Shown here: positions 1 through 6,059 of the stretch, in pieces
Layout of the letters: every line of letters begins with the position of its first letter
How positions within the stretch are numbered: the first letter of the stretch is position 1
Assembly (NCBI GenBank): GCA_016868095.1
Contig: VGHV01000014.1
Coordinates: forward strand, 1-16,815
DNA: 16,815 nt
Reading direction: 5' to 3'
Origin: Betaproteobacteria bacterium
GTDB taxonomy: Bacteria; Pseudomonadota; Gammaproteobacteria; Burkholderiales; Burkholderiaceae_E
Position numbers and translations under genes: made by a program
The notes under the pieces: model-generated
Seen by the model: the letters and a program-made list of their open reading frames with translations, nothing else
The model's database searches: none
What the model was told of the DNA's origin: nothing

Positions 1-16
1 TTTTGGAGTTTTTGCC

Positions 17-208
17 ATGAAACAGCGCAGTTATCGTTCTGAAGCAACCTTGTTTATCGAGCAACTCAAGACGCAGCGCCCGCATCTAGAGCAACAACAA
101 CAGCAAGGGCGAAGCATTTGGTGGGATAAGCCTCAGGATCTCGAAACGAGCCAGGAGCGGCAGTCGGTAAGAGTAGCTCAAAAGCCCTACGTGTATCACA
201 ACGCCTAA
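17..208 (+). CDS. DUF3460 family small protein
   Basis: Small soluble, charged and Gln-rich protein of 63 aa. The C-terminal half shows the hallmarks I associate with DUF3460, a family of about 60 residues found in Burkholderiales: a WWDK motif at residues 35-38, a run of polar residues, then the ending QKPYVYHNA. The ATG at 17 is preceded by GGAG at 5-8 with 8 nt spacing, so the start is well supported. No signal peptide or membrane segment is visible. In many betaproteobacteria this gene lies directly ahead of scpA, as here (50 bp gap), so the two are probably co-transcribed. No function is established for the family. A Q-run (residues 26-30) just before the conserved block may be a flexible linker. 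Family call fairly sure, role unknown. Confidence 0.85.
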   Translation: MKQRSYRSEATLFIEQLKTQRPHLEQQQQQGRSIWWDKPQDLETSQERQSVRVAQKPYVYHNA

Positions 209-258
209 GGCGCGAGAAACCGACGAGAAGCTATTCAAGAGGCCCGCGACAAGCCTTT

Positions 259-1062
259 ATGGTTTCAGGCGAACAACTCGAGTTGAAGGCCATAGCCAGG
301 CTTTATGGCGAGCCTATGCTGCAACTGCCGCAGGACTTATATATCCCGCCAGATGCGCTCGAGGTCTTTTTGGAGGCTTTTGAGGGTCCGCTGGATTTAT
401 TACTTTATTTAATTCGCCGGCAAAACTTCAATATTCTCGATATACCCATGGCCGAACTCACTCGGCAATACCTCGTCTACGTCGACGAGATCCGCAGCCA
501 TCACCTCGAATTAGCCGCCGAGTATTTACTCATGGCTGCCATGCTGATTGATATCAAATCAAGAATGTTATTGCCCGTGCAAAAGCGTGATGGCGAATCG
601 GAACCTGAAGATCCTCGCGCAGAGCTTGCAAGGCGCTTACTCGAATATGAAGCCATCAAGCAAGGTGCACAACATCTAGACCAACTTCCCCAACTTGGCC
701 GAGAATTTTTTTCAGCCCAAGCCCACCTTGATCAGGACGTGGTCGAGCGACTGCCGGAGGTAAACGCTGAGGACTTGCGAGCTGCTTGGCTGGACATCGT
801 ACGACGGGCAAAGCTGATCCAGCACCACAAGATCAGCCGCGAAGAGTTATCGGTTCGCGAAATTATGACGGTTGTACTGCGTCAGCTGCAACAGCGCCGC
901 TTTGCCGAATTCCAGGAGTTATTTGAGCCTGAAAAAGGCCTGGCTCATGCCGTGGTTACCTTTGTAGCGCTGCTCGAACTCACCAAAGAGTCACTCGTTG
1001 AGTTGACCCAAGCTGAGTGTTATGCGCCGATTTATGTTCGGCTCAGCTATACACCGAGCTAA
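259..1062 (+). CDS. scpA: segregation and condensation protein A (ScpA)
   Basis: Kleisin subunit of the bacterial SMC/ScpA/ScpB condensin, which compacts and helps segregate the chromosome. The protein is 267 aa. The N-terminal kleisin motif is clear: FEGPLDLLLYLIRRQNFNI at about residues 41-59, followed by DIPMAELTRQYL and the helix AAEYLLMAAMLIDIKSRMLLP (86-106). A charged linker follows (about 108-122), and the C-terminal winged-helix part contains SREELSVREIM. The run YGEPMLQLPQDLYIPPDALEVF before the kleisin motif matches betaproteobacterial ScpA. The ATG at 259 lacks a strong Shine-Dalgarno; AGAGG at 238-242 is 16 nt away. The next gene, murB, begins within or just after its stop. Its partner scpB is not in the window; in this order it often sits beside rluB, which may lie just beyond the right edge. 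Confidence 0.93.
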   Translation: MVSGEQLELKAIARLYGEPMLQLPQDLYIPPDALEVFLEAFEGPLDLLLYLIRRQNFNILDIPMAELTRQYLVYVDEIRSHHLELAAEYLLMAAMLIDIKSRMLLPVQKRDGESEPEDPRAELARRLLEYEAIKQGAQHLDQLPQLGREFFSAQAHLDQDVVERLPEVNAEDLRAAWLDIVRRAKLIQHHKISREELSVREIMTVVLRQLQQRRFAEFQELFEPEKGLAHAVVTFVALLELTKESLVELTQAECYAPIYVRLSYTPS

Positions 1063-1064
1063 GC

Positions 1065-2084
1065 TTGCTCGAAGTCATTGATAACGCTGACTTGTCAAAG
1101 CGCACAAGCTTGCGCCTTCAAAGCCATGTCGACAGATTGATTCGTGTTCATCACCCAGCGGAGTTGATTGAGGCCAAACAGGCCCTTCGAGGACCCTATC
1201 GCGGTCTTCTTGGCGAAGGTAGCAATAGTGTGTTTGGATCACATATTCGAGGCACGCTCTTGCAAGTCGCCTGGCGAGGCTGCGAACGCATGGAAGCAGG
1301 TTTTATCCGCGCAAAAGCGGGCGAGCAGTGGGACGAGTTGGTTCAATGGAGCCTATGTCAGGATTTGCAGGGACTAGAGAATCTCAGCATGATTCCTGGC
1401 ACTGTCGGTGCTGCGCCCATGCAAAACATTGGCGCCTATGGCGTTGAACTTGCTCAACGTTGCCACGCAGTTCAGGCGACTCATTGGGACAGCTTGGAGC
1501 ATCGGCGATTCAAAGCTGATGAGTGCTTATTTGCATACCGATCAAGTATTTTTAAAAAAAAGAGTCATCAGCCCTGGATCATCACCGAAGTTGAATTTCA
1601 TTTGAATGAATCAGGCGCATCGCCTGACACAGCAGCACTACACTACGCCTATCCGGACTTACAGCGACGATTCAGCCAGCAGGCGCCAAGCAGCGCGCTC
1701 GAACTTGCCCAAGCCATTCGTGACATTCGCGCCAGCAAGCTTCCCGACCCCAACACAGAACCCAACGCAGGCAGCTTTTTTCATAACCCGAGCATCCCTA
1801 GCGATGCAGCAATCGCCTTAAAGCGACGTTATCCTGATCTGCCGATTTATCCTGACGGTGAGAAGCATCACAAGCTTTCTGCAGCATGGATGATCGAACA
1901 ATGTGGCTTTAAAGGCCAACGTGACGGCGATGTGGGTGTGTCCGCAAAGCATGCCTTGGTGCTGGTCAATTATGGGCTTGCAACCGGTGAGAAGCTGCTT
2001 GACTTTGCACAAACGCTTATTGAAGCTGTTGATGCAAAATTTGGCATCACACTGAGCATCGAACCGCGAATCTTGCTTTCATAA
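1065..2084 (+). CDS. murB: UDP-N-acetylmuramate dehydrogenase (MurB)
   Basis: Cytosolic FAD enzyme that reduces UDP-GlcNAc-enolpyruvate to UDP-MurNAc with NADPH, the second committed step of peptidoglycan synthesis. Counting from TTG 1065 it has 339 aa (E. coli MurB about 342). FAD-binding motifs: GEGSN (50-54) and IPGTVGAAPMQNIGAYG (110-126). The type I motif YRSSIFK is at 158-164. The catalytic serine lies in GSFFHNP (236-242), and KLSAAWMIEQCGFKG (270-284) is typical. E333 in IEPR fits the C-terminal catalytic Glu. The start is uncertain: the frame opens at GTG 1017, inside scpA, but homology should begin shortly before SKRTSLRLQ. TTG 1065 and TTG 1092 are both plausible and neither has a strong ribosome-binding site. 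The gene abuts scpA, suggesting translational coupling. Confidence 0.9.
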   Translation: MLEVIDNADLSKRTSLRLQSHVDRLIRVHHPAELIEAKQALRGPYRGLLGEGSNSVFGSHIRGTLLQVAWRGCERMEAGFIRAKAGEQWDELVQWSLCQDLQGLENLSMIPGTVGAAPMQNIGAYGVELAQRCHAVQATHWDSLEHRRFKADECLFAYRSSIFKKKSHQPWIITEVEFHLNESGASPDTAALHYAYPDLQRRFSQQAPSSALELAQAIRDIRASKLPDPNTEPNAGSFFHNPSIPSDAAIALKRRYPDLPIYPDGEKHHKLSAAWMIEQCGFKGQRDGDVGVSAKHALVLVNYGLATGEKLLDFAQTLIEAVDAKFGITLSIEPRILLS

Positions 2085-2106
2085 CGATGCATTGTCGCTA
2101 CGGCAA

Positions 2107-2877
2107 CTATAGCTGTCTTCTGAATACCCAGCGCAGCGGCTCGGAGACCTCCGGGCAGTACTGATAACCATCGCGATCAAAGGATTTAAGTGCTTCAGGC
2201 TCTTCGACTTGATGTTCGATGGCCCATCGACACATGGCACCCCTTGCGCGTTTAGCTGAAAAACTAACCACCTTGTACGGCCCTGTTTTCGCTTCCTGAA
2301 AGACGATATGTAAGACTTTCGCCTTCAGATGCTGTTGCTGCACAGCGCTGAAATATTCCTCAGAGGCCAAATTCACCAGCATTTTGCATCGATGCCCTCT
2401 CAGATCTTGATCAAGCGATGCTGTGAGCGTTGATCCCCAAAAGGCGTAAAGATCCTTACCCCGCTCATTTGCCAGGCGTGTACCCATTTCAAGGCGATAG
2501 GCCTGCAAATGGTCAAGCGGTCTCAAAACGCCATAAAGACCTGAGAGAATTCTCACATGATCTTGTGCCCAGCCAATTTGCCCGGGTTCGAGTTCGCGTG
2601 CCCTGAGCCCATCGTATACATCACCATCAAAGGCAAAAATAGCCGGTCGAGTGGCTGAAGCCTTAGGCCTTTCGCTCCATACCTTGTATCGTTCGCAATT
2701 CAATTGCGCCAAGGGTTCGCTAATATCCATCAACGCCGAGAGCTGATCAGGCCCAAGCGCTCGCAACTGCCCCACGAGCTTGCTCGATTCGGCCATCCAG
2801 CGAGGCTTTGTGGCCTTAACTGCGATCGTTGAAGATTCATAATCGAGTGACTTTGCTGGGGACAACACCATCAACAT
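2107..2877 (-). CDS. yaaA: peroxide stress protein YaaA
   Basis: YaaA/UPF0246 family. In E. coli the protein limits free intracellular iron and oxidative damage during peroxide stress, and the family binds DNA. The protein is 256 aa from ATG 2877 (E. coli 258). It opens with MLMVLSPAKSLDYE, the canonical family start. It then carries FAFDGDVYDGL (81-91), RILSGLYGVLRPLD (109-122), YRLEMG (127-132), FWGSTLT (146-152), NLASEEY (169-175) and SFSAKRARG (205-213). The open frame runs upstream to 3063, but that stretch has no family similarity. GAGGTG lies 6 nt before ATG 2877, which fixes the start. It converges with murB (22 bp between stops) and diverges from the PIN gene. Whether peroxide controls it here cannot be read from the sequence. 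Confidence 0.95.
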   Translation of the reverse strand: MLMVLSPAKSLDYESSTIAVKATKPRWMAESSKLVGQLRALGPDQLSALMDISEPLAQLNCERYKVWSERPKASATRPAIFAFDGDVYDGLRARELEPGQIGWAQDHVRILSGLYGVLRPLDHLQAYRLEMGTRLANERGKDLYAFWGSTLTASLDQDLRGHRCKMLVNLASEEYFSAVQQQHLKAKVLHIVFQEAKTGPYKVVSFSAKRARGAMCRWAIEHQVEEPEALKSFDRDGYQYCPEVSEPLRWVFRRQL

Positions 2878-2883
2878 CAATAG

Positions 2884-2889
2884 CACCTC
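2884..2889 (-). promoter_or_regulatory. ribosome-binding site deciding the yaaA start
   Basis: On the minus strand this reads GAGGTG, 6 nt before ATG 2877. It selects that codon over the in-frame ATG six bases downstream and over the much longer upstream open frame. Confidence 0.75.
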
Positions 2890-2911
2890 ATTCAGCCTGA
2901 GATCTTGTTGG

Positions 2912-2930
2912 ATCAGCAAAAACCGCTGAT
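2912..2930. repeat. inverted repeat in the yaaA leader
   Basis: Perfect 6-bp arms ATCAGC (2912-2917) and GCTGAT (2925-2930) around a 7-nt spacer. In yaaA mRNA this would be a small hairpin with a GGTTTTT loop, about 35 nt before the start codon. It could be an operator, an mRNA hairpin or chance. No clear promoter was found nearby for either divergent gene. Confidence 0.35.
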
Positions 2931-3048
2931 GTCTTCGATAGAATGCCGATGATATGACTTGTCGGAAAGCCCGAGGCTCAAAGCCCCCAATACGATCGGA
3001 GTCTCGGTAGGCTAGACCGCCGCTTATTGTCAGCACTGATTGACTGCC

Positions 3049-3519
3049 ATGCCTCCACGTCAACCCATAGTCCTTGATTGCAACTGCTGGTTGGATCTGC
3101 TTGTTTTCCGTGATCCTTGCGTAGAGGCTTTACGGAATTTGCTTGAGCGTGGCGAAGTTATTGCTGCGATTTGCAGTGGGATGCGGCAAGAATTGATACA
3201 AGTGCTCAGCAGGCCCTGTATTCACAATCGGTGCAATCCCGATGCGATCATTCAAGACTATGATCGTCTGTCATCGATGCAGACCACACCCCATTCGAAG
3301 GCTTCGTCGCTTGTTTGTTCGGACCCGGATGACCAAGTTTTTCTGGACTTAGCGCTTCAAGCGCGAGCATCGCACTTAATCAGCAAAGACCGCCAATTAC
3401 TTAGGCTTGCAAAAAAGTCTCTTGCACTATGCCAACTGGAAATACTAAGCCAGGCCTCGCCACGTTTTCAGCATCTTTGCGCAGCCTGGCAGGCATCATC
3501 GTCGGAGAAGGCACCTTAG
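3049..3519 (+). CDS. PIN-domain protein (COG1569-type putative toxin nuclease)
   Basis: PIN-domain proteins are Mg2+-dependent ribonucleases, and this type is usually annotated as a putative toxin of a toxin-antitoxin pair. The protein is 156 aa from ATG 3049. The acidic residues expected of the active site are visible: D10 in IVLDCN, E48 in RQELIQVL, D95 in SDPDDQVFLDLA and D114 in ISKDRQLL, so the domain looks complete. The frame also opens at TTG 3040 but ATG 3049 fits the family start better; neither has a strong ribosome-binding site. No small antitoxin gene lies upstream (yaaA is divergent) or downstream (a convergent dehydrogenase), so it is either an orphan or not a toxin. Its TAG overlaps the TAA of the convergent gene by two bases. 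Domain call firm, biological role open. Confidence 0.82.
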   Translation: MPPRQPIVLDCNCWLDLLVFRDPCVEALRNLLERGEVIAAICSGMRQELIQVLSRPCIHNRCNPDAIIQDYDRLSSMQTTPHSKASSLVCSDPDDQVFLDLALQARASHLISKDRQLLRLAKKSLALCQLEILSQASPRFQHLCAAWQASSSEKAP

Positions 3520-4679
3520 TAAGATTTTGGCAATCCAAGTACTTTTTCCGCAATAAAACTTAGAATCAATTCACGACTTACCGGCGCGATCCTCGGAATT
3601 AAGCTCTCGCGAAAATAACGCTCTACATGATATTCCTTGGCATAGCCCATACCGCCGTGGGTCATGACGGCTGTTTCGCATGCATGGTATCCCGCTTCAG
3701 CCGCAAGATACTTCGCTGCGTTAGCCTCGGCGCCGCAGGATTGCCCCTGATCATAAAGCCAGGCAGCACGCATCGTCATCCAATGTGCCGCCTCCAATTC
3801 CATCCAGCGTTGAGCCAAAGGATGGGCAATGGCCTGATTCTTGCCAATGGCTCGATCAAAGACCACGCGCTCATTAGCGTAGCGCTGCGCTCGTGCGAGC
3901 GCGACTCGGCCCAAGCCAACCGCCTCGGAAGCAATCAAAATGCGTTCGGGATTTAAGCCGTGCAATATATAACGGAAGCCTTCACCTTCTTCGCCAATCC
4001 GATCTTCGATCGGTATGCGCAATCCATCGATAAACACCTGATTTGAGTCAACCGCTTTACGACCCATTTTGTCAATCTCATGGACTTGAACCCGATCACG
4101 ATCCAGATCGGTATAAAAAAGGCTCAAACCTTGATTGCCGCTCGACGCTTCGGCAGGACTCGTGCGGGCAAGCAGTAGCATTTTGTCAGCCACCTGCGCT
4201 GTTGAAATCCACACCTTTTGACCGTGAACAACATAGTGATCACCCTCGCGCCTAGCCATGGTCTTGAGCTTGAGGGTGTTTAGACCCGTATTGGGCTCGG
4301 TCACTGCAAAACAGGCCTTTTGCTCACCGCGAATCAGTGGGGGCAGCCAGCGCTGCTGTTGCGCTGCCGATCCAAAAACGACGACTGGATGCAAGCCAAA
4401 GATATTCATGTGAACAGCCGATGCCCCGCTCATCCCGGCGCCGGAGGCTGCAACAGCTTGCACCACCAGCGCAGCCTCAAGAATCCCAAGTCCAGCGCCA
4501 CCATGGGCAGTCGGCATGGCAATGCCCAGCCAACCTGCCTTGGCCATGGCCTGGTGAAATTCACTTGGGAAATGGCCACTGCGGTCGCGCGAGGCCCAAT
4601 ACTCGTCGTCAAAGTCCCGACAAAGCGATGTCACGGCGTCAACAATCGCCAACTGCTCTTGAGAAAGTGAAAAATCCAT
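3516..4679 (-). CDS. acyl-CoA dehydrogenase family protein (paralogue 1)
   Basis: FAD-dependent acyl-CoA dehydrogenase of 387 aa, full length for the family; introduces an alpha-beta double bond into an acyl-CoA thioester. The N-terminal helical domain includes GWLGIAMPTAHGGAGLG (49-65). The FAD/substrate loop is CFAVTEPNTGLNT (123-135), KVWIST is at 155-160, and GEEGEGF (229-235) precedes the C-terminal helical domain. At the usual catalytic position (YEGT in MCAD-type enzymes) it has APVS (365-368), with no Glu. E245 in LNPERILIA sits where isovaleryl-CoA dehydrogenase has its catalytic Glu. The flavin motif reads VFDRAIG instead of the common VFGRPIG. AAGGA sits 6 nt before ATG 4679. It diverges from a paralogue sharing the ending AE-VLGLP-S. 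Substrate unknown. Confidence 0.92.
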   Translation of the reverse strand: MDFSLSQEQLAIVDAVTSLCRDFDDEYWASRDRSGHFPSEFHQAMAKAGWLGIAMPTAHGGAGLGILEAALVVQAVAASGAGMSGASAVHMNIFGLHPVVVFGSAAQQQRWLPPLIRGEQKACFAVTEPNTGLNTLKLKTMARREGDHYVVHGQKVWISTAQVADKMLLLARTSPAEASSGNQGLSLFYTDLDRDRVQVHEIDKMGRKAVDSNQVFIDGLRIPIEDRIGEEGEGFRYILHGLNPERILIASEAVGLGRVALARAQRYANERVVFDRAIGKNQAIAHPLAQRWMELEAAHWMTMRAAWLYDQGQSCGAEANAAKYLAAEAGYHACETAVMTHGGMGYAKEYHVERYFRESLIPRIAPVSRELILSFIAEKVLGLPKSY

Positions 4680-4687
4680 AACAATTC

Positions 4688-4697
4688 CTTGATCAAG
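4688..4697. repeat. palindrome CTTGATCAAG beside the minus-strand ribosome-binding site
   Basis: Perfect 10-bp palindrome. On the minus strand its end overlaps the AAGGA that serves ATG 4679, so a bound protein or RNA fold could block translation or early transcription. Short enough to be chance. Confidence 0.3.
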
Positions 4698-4786
4698 CCA
4701 AACCGATGTTGTCCCAAAGCCTGGCCATCGCCAAATGAAAACAATCCGGTTTTCGGTCCGCGCAAAACCCTATTGAAGTTTATGCA

Positions 4787-4801
4787 AAGGCTTAAAGCCT
4801 T
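4787..4801. repeat. inverted repeat AAGGCT-TAA-AGCCTT (candidate operator)
   Basis: Perfect 6-bp arms around a 3-nt centre in the divergent intergenic region, about 80 bp before ATG 4879 and 110 bp before ATG 4679. Compact dyad geometry suits a dimeric regulator. No known consensus is matched exactly. Confidence 0.4.
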
Positions 4802-4810
4802 AGTATTCGG

Positions 4811-4823
4811 CGATTGTTAATCG
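4811..4823. repeat. inverted repeat CGATT-GTT-AATCG (candidate operator)
   Basis: Perfect 5-bp arms with a 3-nt centre. Its centre lies 23 bp from the centre of the dyad at 4787-4801, roughly two helical turns, as for paired sites on one face of DNA. It overlaps a TTG-N10-CAA dyad of the general LysR-site kind. Confidence 0.4.
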
Positions 4824-4825
4824 AT

Positions 4826-4856
4826 GCAAGCTGAGACTCGTCGTGGGGACGCTTGC
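4826..4856. repeat. inverted repeat GCAAGC / GCTTGC in the leader of the plus-strand dehydrogenase
   Basis: Perfect 6-bp arms at 4826-4831 and 4851-4856 separated by 19 nt, ending 22 nt before ATG 4879. It could be a further regulator half-site pair or an mRNA stem-loop close to the ribosome-binding site. May be chance. Confidence 0.3.
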
Positions 4857-4866
4857 ACCAAGTTAT

Positions 4867-4871
4867 GAGGA
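4867..4871 (+). promoter_or_regulatory. ribosome-binding site deciding the dehydrogenase start
   Basis: GAGGA, 7 nt before ATG 4879. It favours ATG 4879 over the in-frame GTG at 4843, and gives a protein of 386 aa that matches the paralogue's 387. Confidence 0.75.
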
Positions 4872-4878
4872 ATCACCC

Positions 4879-6039
4879 ATGCAGTCCACTTTAGATCGAC
4901 ATGTTGAAATACGCGATGCAATTCGTGACCTTTGCAAGAACTTTCCCGACGAATACCATCGCAGCATCGATGAAGCGCGCGGTTACCCCGAGGCATTCGT
5001 CGATGCACTTACCCAAGCCGGCTGGCTCGCTGCGCTGATCCCGCAAGAGTACGGTGGCTCGGGTCTTGGTCTGTCTGAGGCATCGGTCATCATGGAGGAA
5101 ATCAACCGTTGTGGTGGCAACGCTGGGGCGTGTCACGGTCAGATGTACAACATGGGGACACTCTTGCGCCATGGCTCGGAGACGCAAAAACGTCAGTACC
5201 TGCCCGAGATCGCTGCGGGGCGATTGCGCTTGCAGTCGATGGGGGTTACCGAACCTACGACGGGTACTGACACAACAAATTTAAAAACCACAGCCCGTAA
5301 ACAAGGTGACCGATACATCGTTAACGGGCAAAAAGTCTGGATTTCTCGGATTCAACACTCCGACCTGATGATTCTACTTGCGAGAACAACCCCATTATCA
5401 GAGGTCAAACGAAAATCAGAGGGGATGTCGATCTTTTTGGTTGACCTAAAGCACGCGATTGGGCACGGGATGACAGTGCGCCCCATCAGAAATATGGTCA
5501 ATCACGAAACCAATGAGCTCTTTTTCGAAAACCTTGAGATACCGGAAGAAAATCTCATCGGCGAAGAGGGCAAAGGCTTTAAGTACATTCTTGATGGGCT
5601 TAATGCCGAACGAATCCTGATCGCGGCCGAGTGCATCGGCGATGGCTACTGGTTCATCGATCGGGTCACCGCTTATGTGAAGGATCGACAGGTTTTCGGA
5701 CGACCCATTGGTCAAAATCAAGGTGTGCAATTTCCTATAGCAGACGCCTTCATCGAAGTCGAAGCGGCAAACCTGATGCGTTATGCAGCCTGCGATCTCT
5801 TTGACCAGCGCCAGGCCTGTGGTGCGCAAGCGAATATGGCAAAGTATCTTGCAGCAAAGGCAAGCTGGGAAGCGGCCAATGCGTGCTTGCAGTTTCACGG
5901 TGGCTTTGGATTTGCCTGCGAATACGATGTCGAACGCAAGTTCCGTGAGACAAGGCTTTATCAGGTTGCGCCAATTTCGACCAACTTGGTTTACTCGTAT
6001 ATTGCCGAACATGTCCTTGGACTTCCCAGATCGTTCTAA
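4879..6039 (+). CDS. acyl-CoA dehydrogenase family protein (paralogue 2)
   Basis: FAD-dependent acyl-CoA dehydrogenase of 386 aa. Visible family motifs: GWLAALIPQEYGGSGLG (48-64), GVTEPTTGTDT (122-132), KVWISR (152-157), GEEGKGF (228-234), RQVFGRPIGQNQG (270-282) and CGAQANMAKYLAAKA (314-328). The expected C-terminal YEGT is replaced by APIS (364-367). E244 in LNAERILIA occupies the isovaleryl-CoA-dehydrogenase-type catalytic position. It shares the end AE-VLGLP-S and the CGA-AN-AKYLAA block with the divergent paralogue, but they differ strongly in the substrate-pocket stretch around 75-100. Different substrates or a heteromer are therefore possible. A lysR gene follows 20 bp after the stop, very likely co-transcribed. 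ATG 4879 was chosen over GTG 4843 on its ribosome-binding site. Substrate unknown. Confidence 0.92.
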   Translation: MQSTLDRHVEIRDAIRDLCKNFPDEYHRSIDEARGYPEAFVDALTQAGWLAALIPQEYGGSGLGLSEASVIMEEINRCGGNAGACHGQMYNMGTLLRHGSETQKRQYLPEIAAGRLRLQSMGVTEPTTGTDTTNLKTTARKQGDRYIVNGQKVWISRIQHSDLMILLARTTPLSEVKRKSEGMSIFLVDLKHAIGHGMTVRPIRNMVNHETNELFFENLEIPEENLIGEEGKGFKYILDGLNAERILIAAECIGDGYWFIDRVTAYVKDRQVFGRPIGQNQGVQFPIADAFIEVEAANLMRYAACDLFDQRQACGAQANMAKYLAAKASWEAANACLQFHGGFGFACEYDVERKFRETRLYQVAPISTNLVYSYIAEHVLGLPRSF

Positions 6040-6059
6040 TTTGATTAGGCATATCATCC

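Larger units (their letters stand above)
4680..4878. promoter_or_regulatory. divergent promoter/operator region between the dehydrogenases
   Basis: This 199-bp region must hold the promoters of both dehydrogenases. It contains four short perfect inverted repeats, at 4688-4697, 4787-4801, 4811-4823 and 4826-4856 (the last with a 19-nt spacer). LysR-type regulators often bind dyads in such divergent regions, and a lysR gene lies downstream of the plus-strand dehydrogenase, so these are natural candidate operators. I could not find convincing -35/-10 pairs with normal spacing on either strand. That the regulator binds here is inference. Confidence 0.5.

Noticed and set aside
2092..2106. Small hairpin TTGTCG-CTA-CGGCAA between murB and yaaA as a terminator
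   Set aside because: Only 6 bp with a wobble on one strand, a mismatch on the other, and no T-run.
2878..3063. 62-residue N-terminal extension of yaaA in the same open frame
   Set aside because: It has no likeness to YaaA, which begins at MLMVLSPAKS, and a good ribosome-binding site lies just before ATG 2877.
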